A stretch of 64,000 nucleotides of DNA from Pseudooceanicola nitratireducens (GCF_900109195.1 NZ_FNZG01000003.1:62001-126000), one strand, 5' to 3'. Shown: positions 35,226 through 44,739, counted from the first letter of the stretch. Notes: generated by a model from the letters alone, not told the origin. Made by a program: numbers and translations.

Positions 35226-36245
35226 ATGACGCTTCCCCCTCTTCCCGACCGCCCGCTTGATATCTGCGTCTACGGGATTGGCGCGATCGGCGGCGTCATC
35301 GGCGCGCATCTGACCCGCGCGGCCGGGACCGGCGACATCGGCCGCGTGACACTGGTGGCCCGTGGTGCGCAATTTGCCGCGCTGCGCGATCACGGCCTGC
35401 GCCTTCGCCACCCGGACGGAGAGGTCGAGACCCTGAACGTCACCGTGACCGACCGCCCCGAGGATCTGCCGCCGCAGGACGTGGTGATCACCGCGCTCAA
35501 GGGCCATCAGATCCCGCCCCTGGCCGGCACGCTGGCCTCGCTGCTGGCCCCGCATGGGCGCATCCTGCCGGTGGTGAACGGCGTGCCCTGGTGGTACCCG
35601 CTGCCCGACGGCCAGGGCGGCACCAAAGGCGCGGATGAGGTCGACCCCGGCGGCGTGCTCTGGTCCACGATCGGACGCGACCGCGCCATCGGCACCATCG
35701 CCTATCTCGGGGCCTCGACGCCCGAACCGGGACTGATCTCCTATGACATCTCGGGCTATCTTGACCTTGGCCGGCTCGAGGGCGAGGACCGCAGCGACGT
35801 CACCCGCATCGCCGCGCTTCTGGAAAGCTCGGGCTGGCTGATCCGCCAGACCCGGCCCTTCGTCGATGCGCTCTGGACCAAGATGATGTCGAATTGCTCG
35901 CTCAACGCGGTCTCGGCGATCACCCGCACGCCCAATGGCACGAACCTGGCCGCCAAGCCGCTGTACGATTTCACCGCCGCCATCATGGAGGAGGTCCGCG
36001 CCATCGCCACCGCCGAAGGCGCCACGATCGAGATGAGCACCGAAAAGCGCCTGGCCCTGGCCCTGCGCAACCCGGCCTTCAAGACCTCGACCCTGCAGGA
36101 CCTGGAAAAGGGCCGACCGCTGGAGATCGAGCCGATCTTCGCCGCCGCCGCCGCCGTCGGCCACGCCCGCGGCGTGCCCTGCCCGATGCTCGACCTCGCC
36201 GTCGAGATCCTGCGCCACGTCGACCGCGCCCACCAATCCGCCTGA
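35226..36245 (+). CDS. 2-dehydropantoate 2-reductase-family protein
   Basis: 339 residues. The N-terminal Rossmann motif is ICVYGIGAIGGVIGAHL, followed by VTLVARGAQFAALRDHGL. The conserved catalytic Lys and Asn lie in ALWTKMMSNCSLNAVSA, and the C-terminal helical domain has DLEKGRPLEIEPI. Family members reduce ketopantoate to pantoate with NADPH, but several paralogues act on other 2-oxo acids, so PanE identity is not assured. The ATG at 35226 follows AGGA; a longer frame upstream overlaps the trpEG promoter region. Confidence 0.85.
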   Translation: MTLPPLPDRPLDICVYGIGAIGGVIGAHLTRAAGTGDIGRVTLVARGAQFAALRDHGLRLRHPDGEVETLNVTVTDRPEDLPPQDVVITALKGHQIPPLAGTLASLLAPHGRILPVVNGVPWWYPLPDGQGGTKGADEVDPGGVLWSTIGRDRAIGTIAYLGASTPEPGLISYDISGYLDLGRLEGEDRSDVTRIAALLESSGWLIRQTRPFVDALWTKMMSNCSLNAVSAITRTPNGTNLAAKPLYDFTAAIMEEVRAIATAEGATIEMSTEKRLALALRNPAFKTSTLQDLEKGRPLEIEPIFAAAAAVGHARGVPCPMLDLAVEILRHVDRAHQSA

Positions 36246-36280
36246 GGCACCGCCGCTCCCAACCCGCGCCCCCTCCTCCC

Positions 36281-36333
36281 ATCCTCTTGCCAGAAATATC
36301 CCGGGGGAGCGCGAGGGGGCAGCGCCCCCTCGC
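36281..36333 (+). repeat. Intergenic repeat copy E (CTTGCC type) with hairpin
   Basis: ATCCTCTTGCCAGAAATATC then CCGGGGG, followed by the perfect hairpin GCGAGGGGGC-AGC-GCCCCCTCGC (36311-36333). It is nearly identical to copy F on the other side of ileS and in the same orientation. Confidence 0.8.
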
Positions 36334-36413
36334 TTCCTTCTACGTCGCACGCCTCCGGCGTGACGGGACAGCGCCCCCTCACCCCCTCTACGTCGGCACG
36401 CCCCCGGCGTGAT
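36316..36413. repeat. Tandem 49-bp repeat after copy E
   Basis: Two units, each with CAGCGCCCCCT, CTACGTCG, a GCACGCC block and CGGCGTGA in order, start at about 36316 and 36365. The same unit recurs at 39751. Confidence 0.7.
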
Positions 36414-36441
36414 GGACCAGCCCCACCCACTCCACAAGAAA

Positions 36442-36471
36442 AGACCCCGAAGCCAAATGGCTCCGGGGTCT
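36442..36471 (-). terminator. Intrinsic terminator of ileS
   Basis: Minus strand AGACCCCG-GAGCC-ATTT-GGCTT-CGGGGTCT followed by TTTC, about 40 bases after the ileS stop. Confidence 0.85.
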
Positions 36472-36509
36472 CTCAATCTCACCTGTCCGATCCCGAAGGA
36501 CCGAAGACC

Positions 36510-39428
36510 TCAGTCCAGCGCGCCGTCGCAACGGCCGCAGACCGCGTCATGCGCATGGCTGCCCACGTCCGGCAGGATCTTCCAGCAGCGCTGGCACTTC
36601 TCGCCATCGGCCTTTTCAAAGACCACCGCAACACCCGGCACTTCCGGCAGGCGATAGGCCTCCTGCGGGGCGGGATCGGCGGTCAGGCTGATGGCCGAGG
36701 TGATGCAGACATCCTCGAAGGGCACCGACTTCAGCGCCGCCAGAACATCTGCGTCCTCCACATGCACCACCGGTGCCGCCTCAAGCGAGGCGCCGATGAC
36801 CTTCTCGGTGCGCTGGATTTCCAGCGCTGCGGTCACCACCCGGCGCGCCTGACGCACACGGGCCCATTTGGCGGCCAGGGCGTCGTTCTTCCAGGCGGCG
36901 GGCGTCTCGGGGAAATCCTGTAGGTGGACACTGCTGTCCTCGCCCGGATAGCGCTCCAGCCAGACCTCTTCCATGGTGAAGACCAGCACCGGCGCCAGCC
37001 AGGTGGTCAGACGGTGGAACAGGATGTCCAGCACGGTCCGCGCCGCATGGGCCCGCGGGGTTTCGCCATCGCAATACAGCGCATCCTTGCGGATATCGAA
37101 ATAGAACGACGACAGCTCCACCGTGGCAAAATTGAAGACCGCCTGGAACACACCCTGGAAATCAAAGGCGCGATACCCCTGGCGCACCACATCGTCCAGC
37201 TCGGCCAGGCGGTGCAGCACCCATTGCTCCAGCTCGGGCATATCGGCGGGCGCAACCCGTTGATCTTCCGAGAAATCCCCAAGCGATCCCAGGATGAACC
37301 GCATGGTGTTGCGCAGCCGGCGATAGCTGTCGGCGGTGCCCTTCAGGATCGTGTCACCGATCCGCTGGTCGGCGGTATAATCCGCCTGCGCAACCCAGAG
37401 CCGCAGGATATCCGCGCCGTACTGTTTGATGACATCCTCGGGGGCCACGGTATTGCCAAGCGATTTGGACATCTTGTTGCCCTTCTCGTCCAGCGTGAAG
37501 CCATGGGTGACCACATTGCGATAGGGCGCGCGGCCCAGGGTGCCGCAGGCCTCGAGAAGCGAGGAATGGAACCAGCCGCGGTGCTGGTCGGTGCCCTCCA
37601 TGTAGACATCGGCGATGCCGTCCTCGGTGCCGTCTTCACGGTCGCGCAGCACGAAAGCATGGGTCGAGCCCGAGTCGAACCAGACGTCGAGGATGTCAAA
37701 CACCTGCTCCCAGTCGTCCCCGTTGTAGTCAGCCCCCAGGAACCGTTCCTTCGCGCCGTCCTTGTACCAGGCGTCCGCGCCCTCGGCCTCGAAGGCCTCG
37801 GCGATACGGGCGTTCACGGCCGGATCGCGCAGAAGGAAGTCCGCATCCGTGGGCAGCGCCCCCTTGCGGGTGAAGCAGGTCAGCGGCACGCCCCAGGCAC
37901 GCTGACGCGACAGAACCCAGTCGGGCCGTGCCAGCATCATCGAATGCAGACGGTTGCGGCCCGAGATCGGGGTGAATTTCACCAGCTCCTCGATGGATTT
38001 CAGCGCGCGTTCGCGAATCGTCTCGCCATGTTCATCGCGGCCGTCGCCGACCTTGCGGTCGATGGCGGCAAACCACTGCGGCGTGTTGCGATAGATCACC
38101 GGGGCCTTGGACCGCCAGGAATGCGGGTACGAATGCTTGATCTTGCCGCGCGCCATCAGCCCGCCGACCTCGACCAGCTTGTCGATGACCGCCTTGTTGG
38201 CCTCGCCCTCGCCGCCCTTGCGGTTCAGGATGTATTTGCCACCAAAGAAGGGCAGATCCTTGCGGAAGGACCCATCGTCCAGCACGTTGTACGTGATCAC
38301 CTGTTCCAGCATGCCAAGGTCACGATACAGCTCGTATTCCTCCATCCCGTGGGAGGGCGCGCAATGCACGAACCCGGTGCCTTCCTCGTCGGTGACAAAG
38401 GGCGCAGCGCGGAAATCGCGCAGATCGTCCCATTCGCCGTTCGACCCCTCGGCCCCGGCAAGCGGGTGCTGCAAGGATAGGCCCGAAAGCTCCTCGGTGG
38501 AGACATCGCGTACACGGGTCCACTGGCCATCTTCCAGACGGGCGCGGGCAAAGGTCTGCGCCGCCAGCTTGTCCGCCAGCAGATATTTTTCGCCCACCTT
38601 CAGCCAGCATTCGTCGGGCGTGCCGGTGACCTCGTAAAGGCCATAGGCATAATCCGCCCCATAGACGACGGCCTTGTTCGACGGGATGGTCCAGGGGGTG
38701 GTGGTCCAGATGACCACATGCGCGCCCTGCAGATCGTGACCCTCGTTCGCGACCTTGAACTTCACCCAGATGGTGAAGCTTTCCTTGTCGTGATACTCGA
38801 CCTCGGCCTCGGCCAGGGCGGTCTGCTCGATCGGCGACCACATCACGGGCTTGGAGCCCTGGTAAAGCGTGCCGTTCATCAGGAACTTCATGAATTCCTC
38901 GGCGATCACCCGCTCTGCGTGGAAATTCATGGTCAGATAGGGATCGGCCCAATTGCCGGTGATGCCCAGGCGCTTGAACTCCTCGCGCTGCACGTCGACC
39001 CAGCCTTCCGCGAACTTGCGGCATTCCTGGCGGAAATCGACAACCGGCACGTCGTCCTTGTTCTTGCCCTTCTTGCGGTATTGTTCCTCGATCTTCCATT
39101 CGATCGGAAGCCCGTGACAATCCCAGCCCGGCACATAGCGGCTGTCATGCCCCATCATTTGGTGAGAGCGCACGATCATGTCCTTGATCGTCTTGTTCAG
39201 CGCATGGCCGATGTGCAGATGGCCGTTGGCATAGGGGGGGCCGTCATGCAGGGTAAAGGGCTCCCGGCCCTCTTTCTCGCGCAGGCGGTCATAGACGCCG
39301 ATCTTCTCCCATCTGGCAAGCCAGTCGGGTTCGCGCTTGGGAAGCCCCGCGCGCATCGGGAAATCGGTCTTGGGCAGGTTCAGCGTGTCTTTGTAGTCAG
39401 GCTGCGTATTTGGCGTATCGGCGCACAT
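36510..39428 (-). CDS. ileS: Isoleucyl-tRNA synthetase
   Basis: 972 residues, normal for a bacterial class I IleRS. The ATP-binding HIGH motif is in GPPYANGHLHIGHALNK (72-75), and KMSKSLGN is present in the second half of the core. The editing domain lies between. The C-terminus carries a zinc-binding module CQRCWKILPD then CGRCDGALD. It charges tRNA-Ile and edits valine. The 469-bp upstream gap (39429-39897) holds repeat F and no T-box or leader ORF that I can support. Confidence 0.98.
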   Translation of the reverse strand: MCADTPNTQPDYKDTLNLPKTDFPMRAGLPKREPDWLARWEKIGVYDRLREKEGREPFTLHDGPPYANGHLHIGHALNKTIKDMIVRSHQMMGHDSRYVPGWDCHGLPIEWKIEEQYRKKGKNKDDVPVVDFRQECRKFAEGWVDVQREEFKRLGITGNWADPYLTMNFHAERVIAEEFMKFLMNGTLYQGSKPVMWSPIEQTALAEAEVEYHDKESFTIWVKFKVANEGHDLQGAHVVIWTTTPWTIPSNKAVVYGADYAYGLYEVTGTPDECWLKVGEKYLLADKLAAQTFARARLEDGQWTRVRDVSTEELSGLSLQHPLAGAEGSNGEWDDLRDFRAAPFVTDEEGTGFVHCAPSHGMEEYELYRDLGMLEQVITYNVLDDGSFRKDLPFFGGKYILNRKGGEGEANKAVIDKLVEVGGLMARGKIKHSYPHSWRSKAPVIYRNTPQWFAAIDRKVGDGRDEHGETIRERALKSIEELVKFTPISGRNRLHSMMLARPDWVLSRQRAWGVPLTCFTRKGALPTDADFLLRDPAVNARIAEAFEAEGADAWYKDGAKERFLGADYNGDDWEQVFDILDVWFDSGSTHAFVLRDREDGTEDGIADVYMEGTDQHRGWFHSSLLEACGTLGRAPYRNVVTHGFTLDEKGNKMSKSLGNTVAPEDVIKQYGADILRLWVAQADYTADQRIGDTILKGTADSYRRLRNTMRFILGSLGDFSEDQRVAPADMPELEQWVLHRLAELDDVVRQGYRAFDFQGVFQAVFNFATVELSSFYFDIRKDALYCDGETPRAHAARTVLDILFHRLTTWLAPVLVFTMEEVWLERYPGEDSSVHLQDFPETPAAWKNDALAAKWARVRQARRVVTAALEIQRTEKVIGASLEAAPVVHVEDADVLAALKSVPFEDVCITSAISLTADPAPQEAYRLPEVPGVAVVFEKADGEKCQRCWKILPDVGSHAHDAVCGRCDGALD

Positions 39429-39718
39429 CTTGAGTGATCCGTTTCAATTCGGTGTGTCTGTCAGGGGGTGTGGCGGCGCGGGATCCCATACGCCTTGTCC
39501 CGGCGTCTCTGCTCAGAGCGCCGGGCATGTAATTCGAATGATGATCGCAAAACCAAACATCTTGCCCGCCTTATAGGCCCGCCCCCGCACAGGGTAAAGC
39601 GACGAATGCCCGCGCCCCGCCCCGCCCGACGCGCTGCGCCCGCCCTATCCAACCTCCCCCCGCCCCCCCCAAACACACCCCCAAACACACCCCCCACCAA
39701 AGCGCCCCCTTCCCTCAT

Positions 39719-39769
39719 CCTCTTGCCAGAAATATCCCGGGGGAGCGCGAGGGGGCAGCGCCCCCTCGC
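39719..39769 (+). repeat. Intergenic repeat copy F (CTTGCC type) with hairpin
   Basis: CCTCTTGCCAGAAATATCCC then GGGGG, followed by GCGAGGGGGC-AGC-GCCCCCTCGC. It is a near-exact copy of E, 3.4 kb away, in the same orientation. Confidence 0.8.
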
Positions 39770-39865
39770 CCGCCTCTACGTCGGCACGCCTCTGGCGTGA
39801 CGGGCCAGCGCCCCCTCGCCCACCTCTACGTGACAAACCTCCGGCGTGACGGGCCAGCGCCCCCG
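39751..39865. repeat. Tandem 49-50-bp repeat after copy F
   Basis: CAGCGCCCCC occurs at 39756, 39806 and 39855, with intervening CTCTACGT and GGCGTGACGGG blocks: two full units and a partial third. It is homologous to the tandem unit at 36316. Confidence 0.75.
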
Positions 39866-39897
39866 TCCGCTTCACCCCCTCGACGCGAGACAGCCCA

Positions 39898-40206
39898 TCA
39901 CGACAGAAACTTCTTCCGCGCCTCCCGCGCGATGGCCTGCCGCATCGACAGCTGCGCGATCTGGCGCATCAGCGCCGGCCGGTCCTCGTCCCTAGCCTCA
40001 GCATATTCCGCCTTCACCGCCGCCAGCTCCTCGGCCAGCGTGGCCTCATCCGAAACCGCCCCTTCTTCGGCCATGATCCGCATCGCCAGCGCCACCGCCG
40101 GGTCCGAGGCATCGGCGACGCGGTCGGGCTCCTGCACCGGGTCCGGCTCCACGACCGCCCTCTCGCGCCGAAACACTCGCGCCAAAGCACGCAAGACCCG
40201 GCTCAT
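39898..40206 (-). CDS. Small acidic-basic protein of unknown function, last gene of the ycjX operon
   Basis: 102 residues, rich in Ala, Glu and Arg, probably helical. An N-terminal basic stretch (MSRVLRALARVFRRER) is followed by an acidic middle and a C-terminal helix ending ARKKFLS. I recognise no domain. Its ATG overlaps the stop of the TIGR01620 gene by four bases, so it is translationally coupled and probably acts with those proteins. Confidence 0.7.
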   Translation of the reverse strand: MSRVLRALARVFRRERAVVEPDPVQEPDRVADASDPAVALAMRIMAEEGAVSDEATLAEELAAVKAEYAEARDEDRPALMRQIAQLSMRQAIAREARKKFLS

Positions 40207-41234
40207 GCCTTGTCCCCGAAAAGCCCGGTCAGCGCCCGGCGCAGCACGCCAGTTACTGACGGGCGGCGCCCCTCGCCAAAGGGCATGGGACGGCAGACCT
40301 CCATCGCGGCGACGCCAACGCGGGCGGTCAGCGCACCGTTCACCACGCCTTCGCCAAAGCGGCGCGACAGCCGGGCCAGCACGTTGCCGCCCAGCACCGA
40401 TCCGATCATGTCATCGCCCACGGCCACCGCCCCCGTGGCCACCAGATGCGTCATCACCGCCCGCATCAGCCGCCAGGACCCAAGCGTGCCGGACCGCCCG
40501 CCATAGACCTCGGCCACCCGGCGGATCATGCGGATATTGCTGGTCATCGCCGCCGCCACGTCCGCAAAGGCCAGGGGCACCAGCGCGGTCACCGTGGCGA
40601 CCTGGCGCGCGGCGGCCTCGACCTCGCGCAGGGCGGCGGCGTCGAGGGGGGCGACCAGCTCGGCCTCGGCCAGCGCCAGCAGGGACGCGGCATCGAACTG
40701 CTCGTCCCGCCGTTCAGAAAACCGGTCGCGGTGCCAGTCCAGATCCGGACGCGCGCGATAGATCGCTTCAAGCTTCTCGGCAAAGTCGCGCGCCTGTTTC
40801 AGATCGCCCGAGGTCGCGGCCTCCTGCGCCAGGTGGTGCAGCCGGTCCATACGCGACAGCCGGGCAAAGGCCGCGGCCTCTTTCACCACGATCGCCAGAC
40901 AGACCAGCCCGAAGGCCGCGATCAGCACCGTCACCGCCCAGCCCAGCCAGAGGTTCGAGGCGATCAGCCCAGTCACCACGTTCCAGGCCGCGACCGAGAC
41001 AAAGGCCCCGACAAGCGTGGCCAGCAGCCCCCAGAACCACCGGGCGAGCCGCGACGGTCTCCGTCCGGCGAGCGTTGCCGCCATCTGCATCGCGCGCCCC
41101 TCGGGCATGGAGCCGGACAGCACCCCCGGCGCATCGGGCACGGGCGGGGCTTCGGCCGGGTTCACCTCGGGGGTGTCGGCGCGGGTATCTTCAAGGTCGA
41201 TCATCACCGGCCCGCGGCGTTTGCCTTCGCTCAT
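40203..41234 (-). CDS. TIGR01620/YcjF-like membrane protein (DUF697)
   Basis: 343 residues. Two adjacent membrane helices near residues 65-120 (FWGLLATLVGAFVSVAAW, then LGWAVTVLIAAFGLVCLAIV) follow an acidic, Pro-rich N-terminal cytoplasmic tail. The C-terminal half contains VPLAFADVAAAMTSNIRMIR, the DUF697-type segment. YcjF is the usual partner of the YcjX GTPase; its function is not established, though the pair is stress-induced in enterobacteria. Four-base overlaps link it to both neighbours. Confidence 0.82.
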   Translation of the reverse strand: MSEGKRRGPVMIDLEDTRADTPEVNPAEAPPVPDAPGVLSGSMPEGRAMQMAATLAGRRPSRLARWFWGLLATLVGAFVSVAAWNVVTGLIASNLWLGWAVTVLIAAFGLVCLAIVVKEAAAFARLSRMDRLHHLAQEAATSGDLKQARDFAEKLEAIYRARPDLDWHRDRFSERRDEQFDAASLLALAEAELVAPLDAAALREVEAAARQVATVTALVPLAFADVAAAMTSNIRMIRRVAEVYGGRSGTLGSWRLMRAVMTHLVATGAVAVGDDMIGSVLGGNVLARLSRRFGEGVVNGALTARVGVAAMEVCRPMPFGEGRRPSVTGVLRRALTGLFGDKA

Positions 41235-41716
41235 GCGCTTGCTCCTGTTCTTTCGCCCCTCGCCCGGGTCGCATCGCGCCCGGCCTGCCAGACGTATCGA
41301 ATATCCGGCAGCCCTTCGTCATTGCGCGCGCCGTCGGACCGTTCGGCCTCGATAAACCCCATGCGCAGATAGAACCGGCGCGCCCCGGCGTTGGCCTCGA
41401 AGGTGTGCAGCTCCAACTGGTCGACCTGGGCCATCGCGTCCTCAATCAGCCGCCGCCCGATGCCCGACCCGCGCGCGCCCCGCGCCACGTATAGCGCATG
41501 CACATAGGCCCCTTCGCGCGCCAGAAATCCCCGGATCACCCCATCCACGGCCACCCGCACCCAGCCAAGGTCGATCAGCCGCCCCAGATGGGCGATATTC
41601 TCGGCCTCGGAATACAGCTGCGGCATCCAGCGGTGATCGCGCACCGACTGGCCCAGGATCGCCCCCGTGGCCCCCGCATCCAACGGTTCCCCGTCGCGGA
41701 TCACCAGCCGGCTCAC
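41231..41716 (-). CDS. GNAT-family N-acetyltransferase
   Basis: 161 residues. The acetyl-CoA-binding motif is YVARGARGSGIGRRLIEDAM, with LELHTFEANAGARRFYLRMG after it, both canonical. The substrate is unknown. The GTG start at 41716 overlaps the ycjX stop by four bases. Its position between ycjX and the ycjF-like gene is unusual, since those two are normally adjacent. Confidence 0.82.
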   Translation of the reverse strand: MSRLVIRDGEPLDAGATGAILGQSVRDHRWMPQLYSEAENIAHLGRLIDLGWVRVAVDGVIRGFLAREGAYVHALYVARGARGSGIGRRLIEDAMAQVDQLELHTFEANAGARRFYLRMGFIEAERSDGARNDEGLPDIRYVWQAGRDATRARGERTGASA

Positions 41717-43140
41717 AGCCGGTCCCCGATCAGGAACTGTGCGGCGCGGTCCAGACGGATATGCGGCGGGCCTTCGCCGGGCTTCAGGCGCAGCAGCGCG
41801 GGGGCAAAGCTCATCAGGTCATATTCGCCATCCAGCCAGGCCTGTTGCCCCTGCCGCGCGGGGTTCAGCAACCGGGCGGGATCTTCGGGAAGCTCTCCGG
41901 GATACATCGCCGCCTTGCGCCCGCGCGTGCCGTCAGCCTCAAGCAAGGTTCCACGTACGCAATCCAAAGGCCGGCCCTGATGGGTCAGCGTTTCCTCGAC
42001 CGTGGCCCGTAGGGACGCCAGAGCCAGCGCCTGAGTCTCGGCCCCGGCGAATTGCGCCCGGTCCACCGCATCGCGCACCAGCGCCTGCATGATCCCCGTC
42101 AGCGCGCCATGCTGTGCGTGGTGCAGGTGATCCGCCTTGGTGGCCGCAAACAGGATCTTTTCCACCCGCTGGCCGATCAGGATGCGCGACAGGAAGGAAT
42201 TCCGCCCCGGCCGGAAGGCCCCCAGGATGTCCGCCATGGTCTGGCGCAGATCCTCGACCGCGCGCGGCCCCTTGTGGATCGCGCCAAGCGCATCGACCAG
42301 CACCACCTGACGGTCGATCCGGGCAAAGTGATCGCGGAAGAAGGGTTTGGCGACCTGGGATTTATATGCCTCGAAGCGGCGCTCCATCTCGCGCCAGAGG
42401 CCCTTGCGCGGGGCCTTGTCCTCGGGCGTCATGGGGGCAAAGGTCAGCGCCGGAGACCCGGCCATTTCCCCGGGCAGAAGGAACCGCCCCGGCGTCAGAT
42501 CGGAATAACCCGCGGCCCGCGCGGCCTGAAGGTATTCGGTATAGGCCCGCGCCAGCGCCTGGGCCTGCGGTTCATCCCATTCCTCTTGCCCGGCGTGATC
42601 CGCCATGACCGCCAGAAACCCTGCGGCCTCCTCCCGGCCGCGCAGCCGCGCCAGCATCTCTTCCGACCATTCCGCGAAACTGCGATCCAGAAGGCCCAGA
42701 TCCAGCAGCCATTCGCCGGGATAATCGACGATATCCAGATGCACCACGCGCGGCCCCTGGATCCCCGACAGAAGCCCCCGCGGCCGGACCTTCAGCGACA
42801 GCCGCAACTCGGAAATCGCACGGGTGCTCTCGGGCCAGTGGGGATCGGCACCGGTCAGCGCGGACAGATGGGGTTCATAGTCGAACCGGGGCACCGTGTC
42901 GTCGGGCTGGGGCTGCAGATAGGCGCTGACGATCCGCCCCTCGGACTGCGCCAGAAGCCCCGGCATCCGCGCCCGGTCCAGCAGGTTCGCCACCAGCGAG
43001 GTGATGAAGACCGTCTTGCCCGCCCGCGCCAGCCCGGTGACGCCCAGACGGATGACCGGCTCAAAGAAGGCACCCGTCACGGTGTCGCCCACGGCCTCGA
43101 CCTGCCGCGCGACGCTGTCGGCAATATCGCCAATGATCAC
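41713..43140 (-). CDS. ycjX: YcjX-family GTPase/ATPase
   Basis: 475 residues, family length. The P-loop VTGLARAGKTVFITSLVANL lies near residue 35. HLDIVDYPGEWLLDLGLL is the DxxG-type switch, and KADHL follows further on. YcjX is a stress-associated P-loop protein with no settled function. GTG start at 43140 after GGGGACGC. First gene of a four-gene unit (ycjX, GNAT, TIGR01620, small protein), each overlapping by four bases. Confidence 0.9.
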   Translation of the reverse strand: MIIGDIADSVARQVEAVGDTVTGAFFEPVIRLGVTGLARAGKTVFITSLVANLLDRARMPGLLAQSEGRIVSAYLQPQPDDTVPRFDYEPHLSALTGADPHWPESTRAISELRLSLKVRPRGLLSGIQGPRVVHLDIVDYPGEWLLDLGLLDRSFAEWSEEMLARLRGREEAAGFLAVMADHAGQEEWDEPQAQALARAYTEYLQAARAAGYSDLTPGRFLLPGEMAGSPALTFAPMTPEDKAPRKGLWREMERRFEAYKSQVAKPFFRDHFARIDRQVVLVDALGAIHKGPRAVEDLRQTMADILGAFRPGRNSFLSRILIGQRVEKILFAATKADHLHHAQHGALTGIMQALVRDAVDRAQFAGAETQALALASLRATVEETLTHQGRPLDCVRGTLLEADGTRGRKAAMYPGELPEDPARLLNPARQGQQAWLDGEYDLMSFAPALLRLKPGEGPPHIRLDRAAQFLIGDRL

Positions 43141-43337
43141 GGATTGCGTCCCCTTCTGCCCATGGGGTCAAGATAGGCACGCATCCGCCCGCCTGCCAGA
43201 GGTTTTCCAAGGGATTTCCCTTTGGTTTTCCGCGATCTGGCGGGTTCAGGCGCGCGGTTTCCCCTGCGCCCGCCCTGCCCGGGCCCGTCTTGGGCCCGTT
43301 CTAAAGCCCCGTCTCAGGTCCCGCCTCGGGCCTGTTC

Positions 43338-44561
43338 TCAGGCCGCCTGCCCCTTGGGCCGGAAGGCCAGCCAGATCAGCGCCCCGCCCGCCAGCACCAG
43401 GAAGGGGGCCATGGCCAGGTTCACCGCCGTCCAGCCCGCCTGCGCGGTGCCGCCCGAACAATTCATCAGCCCGCCCGACGCCATCGAGGCCACGGTGACC
43501 CCGCCAAAGACGATCAGGTCGTTCAGCCCCTGCATCCGTCCGCGTTCATGCGGCGCATGCGATCCCGCCAGCATCGTGGTCGCCCCGATGAAGCCAAAGT
43601 TCCAGCCCACGCCCAGAAGCACCAGCGCGACAAAGAAATTCTCAAGCTCGACCCCCTGCAACGCCACGGCCCCGGCACCTGCAAGGATGACCAGACCGGC
43701 GGCGACGATCTTCTCGACCCCGAATTTCGCGATCAGATGGCCGGTGAAGAAGCTGGGCACATACATGGCCAGCACGTGCATCGACACCACGTCGGCCGCA
43801 TTGCCCTTGTCGAAGCCGCAGCCCACGACCGCCAGCGGCGTCGAGGTCATCACCAGGTTCATCAGCGCATAGGAGACCATGGCACAGATCACCGCCACGG
43901 CGATCGCGGGCGTGGTGATCAGTTCTTTCCGGCTGCGCCCCTTGGGCGCGTCCTGCGACGGCACCGGCGGGCGCGGGATGTCAATGAAGGTGAACAGAAG
44001 CGATCCGACCACATTGACCACGATCACCGCCAGGTAGGTGCCCAGGAAGGGCACGACCATGGCGTCCGCCGTCACCTTGACCAGCTGAGGCCCGATCAGC
44101 GCCGCCGCCAGACCGCCCGCCATGACATAGGAAATCGCCTTGGGCCGGAAGGCCTCGGACGCGGTATCGGCAGCAGCAAAGCGATAGAACCCCTGCGCCG
44201 ACATGTAGAACCCGGTAAAGAACGATCCCAGAAGGAAGATCGGGAAGGAGGCGTAATACAGCCCGATGGCCCCGATCACCCCGCCGATTGCGCCGCCTGC
44301 GGCCCCCAGGAAGAACCCGGCGCGCCGTCCGTATTTCTGCATGATCGCCGACACGGGCGTCGCCGCGATCATCGACCCAAGCACGATCATGGAAATCGGC
44401 AGCGTCGCAAAACACACGTTCGAGGCCAGCGACTGCCCCGCCAGCCCGCCAATGGTGAAGATCATCGGCATCTGCGCGCCCAGAAGCGCCTGGGCCAGAA
44501 CAAGCACGATCACATTGCGTTTCGCGCGGGCGTCGTCGGGGATGTATTCAGGATTGCTCAT
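43338..44561 (-). CDS. MFS transporter, unknown substrate
   Basis: 407 residues with about twelve helices. The N-terminus (RAKRNVIVLVLAQALLGAQM) and the motif QKYGRRAGFF after helix 2-3 are typical of MFS. There is no recognisable substrate signature. The ATG at 44561 starts the conserved N-terminus; the frame to 44633 is not supported. It is isolated: the next same-strand gene ends at 44740. The 197-bp gap downstream is a degenerate GC-rich sequence with weak internal repetition. Confidence 0.82.
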   Translation of the reverse strand: MSNPEYIPDDARAKRNVIVLVLAQALLGAQMPMIFTIGGLAGQSLASNVCFATLPISMIVLGSMIAATPVSAIMQKYGRRAGFFLGAAGGAIGGVIGAIGLYYASFPIFLLGSFFTGFYMSAQGFYRFAAADTASEAFRPKAISYVMAGGLAAALIGPQLVKVTADAMVVPFLGTYLAVIVVNVVGSLLFTFIDIPRPPVPSQDAPKGRSRKELITTPAIAVAVICAMVSYALMNLVMTSTPLAVVGCGFDKGNAADVVSMHVLAMYVPSFFTGHLIAKFGVEKIVAAGLVILAGAGAVALQGVELENFFVALVLLGVGWNFGFIGATTMLAGSHAPHERGRMQGLNDLIVFGGVTVASMASGGLMNCSGGTAQAGWTAVNLAMAPFLVLAGGALIWLAFRPKGQAA

Positions 44562-44739
44562 GCGAAATCCGTAGCCCGCGACCAAGCCCCGCACAAGCGG
44601 CAAACCGCCGCGTGTGGTTGCAGACCTGTGCATGCAGAAACTTGCGCCGGCCCTTGGGACTGACTGAACCCCGGCCCTGGCTTGGTGCTTGGCCCCCTGA
44701 TCCAGCCCGCTTCTCAGGTCCGCGGCTAAGGAGCGTTGC

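Noticed and set aside
36281-39865. ileS as cargo of a composite transposon between repeats E and F
   Set aside because: No transposase, terminal inverted repeats or target duplication, and the same repeats occur at seven other places not flanking a shared cargo.
39429-39897. T-box or leader peptide for ileS
   Set aside because: No specifier-loop structure or Ile-rich short ORF was seen; T-boxes are not expected in this group.
43141-43337. Tandem repeat array after the MFS gene
   Set aside because: There is weak internal similarity of GGCCYGTTCT and CAGGTCCCGCC blocks, but the units are too irregular to separate from GC-rich low-complexity sequence.
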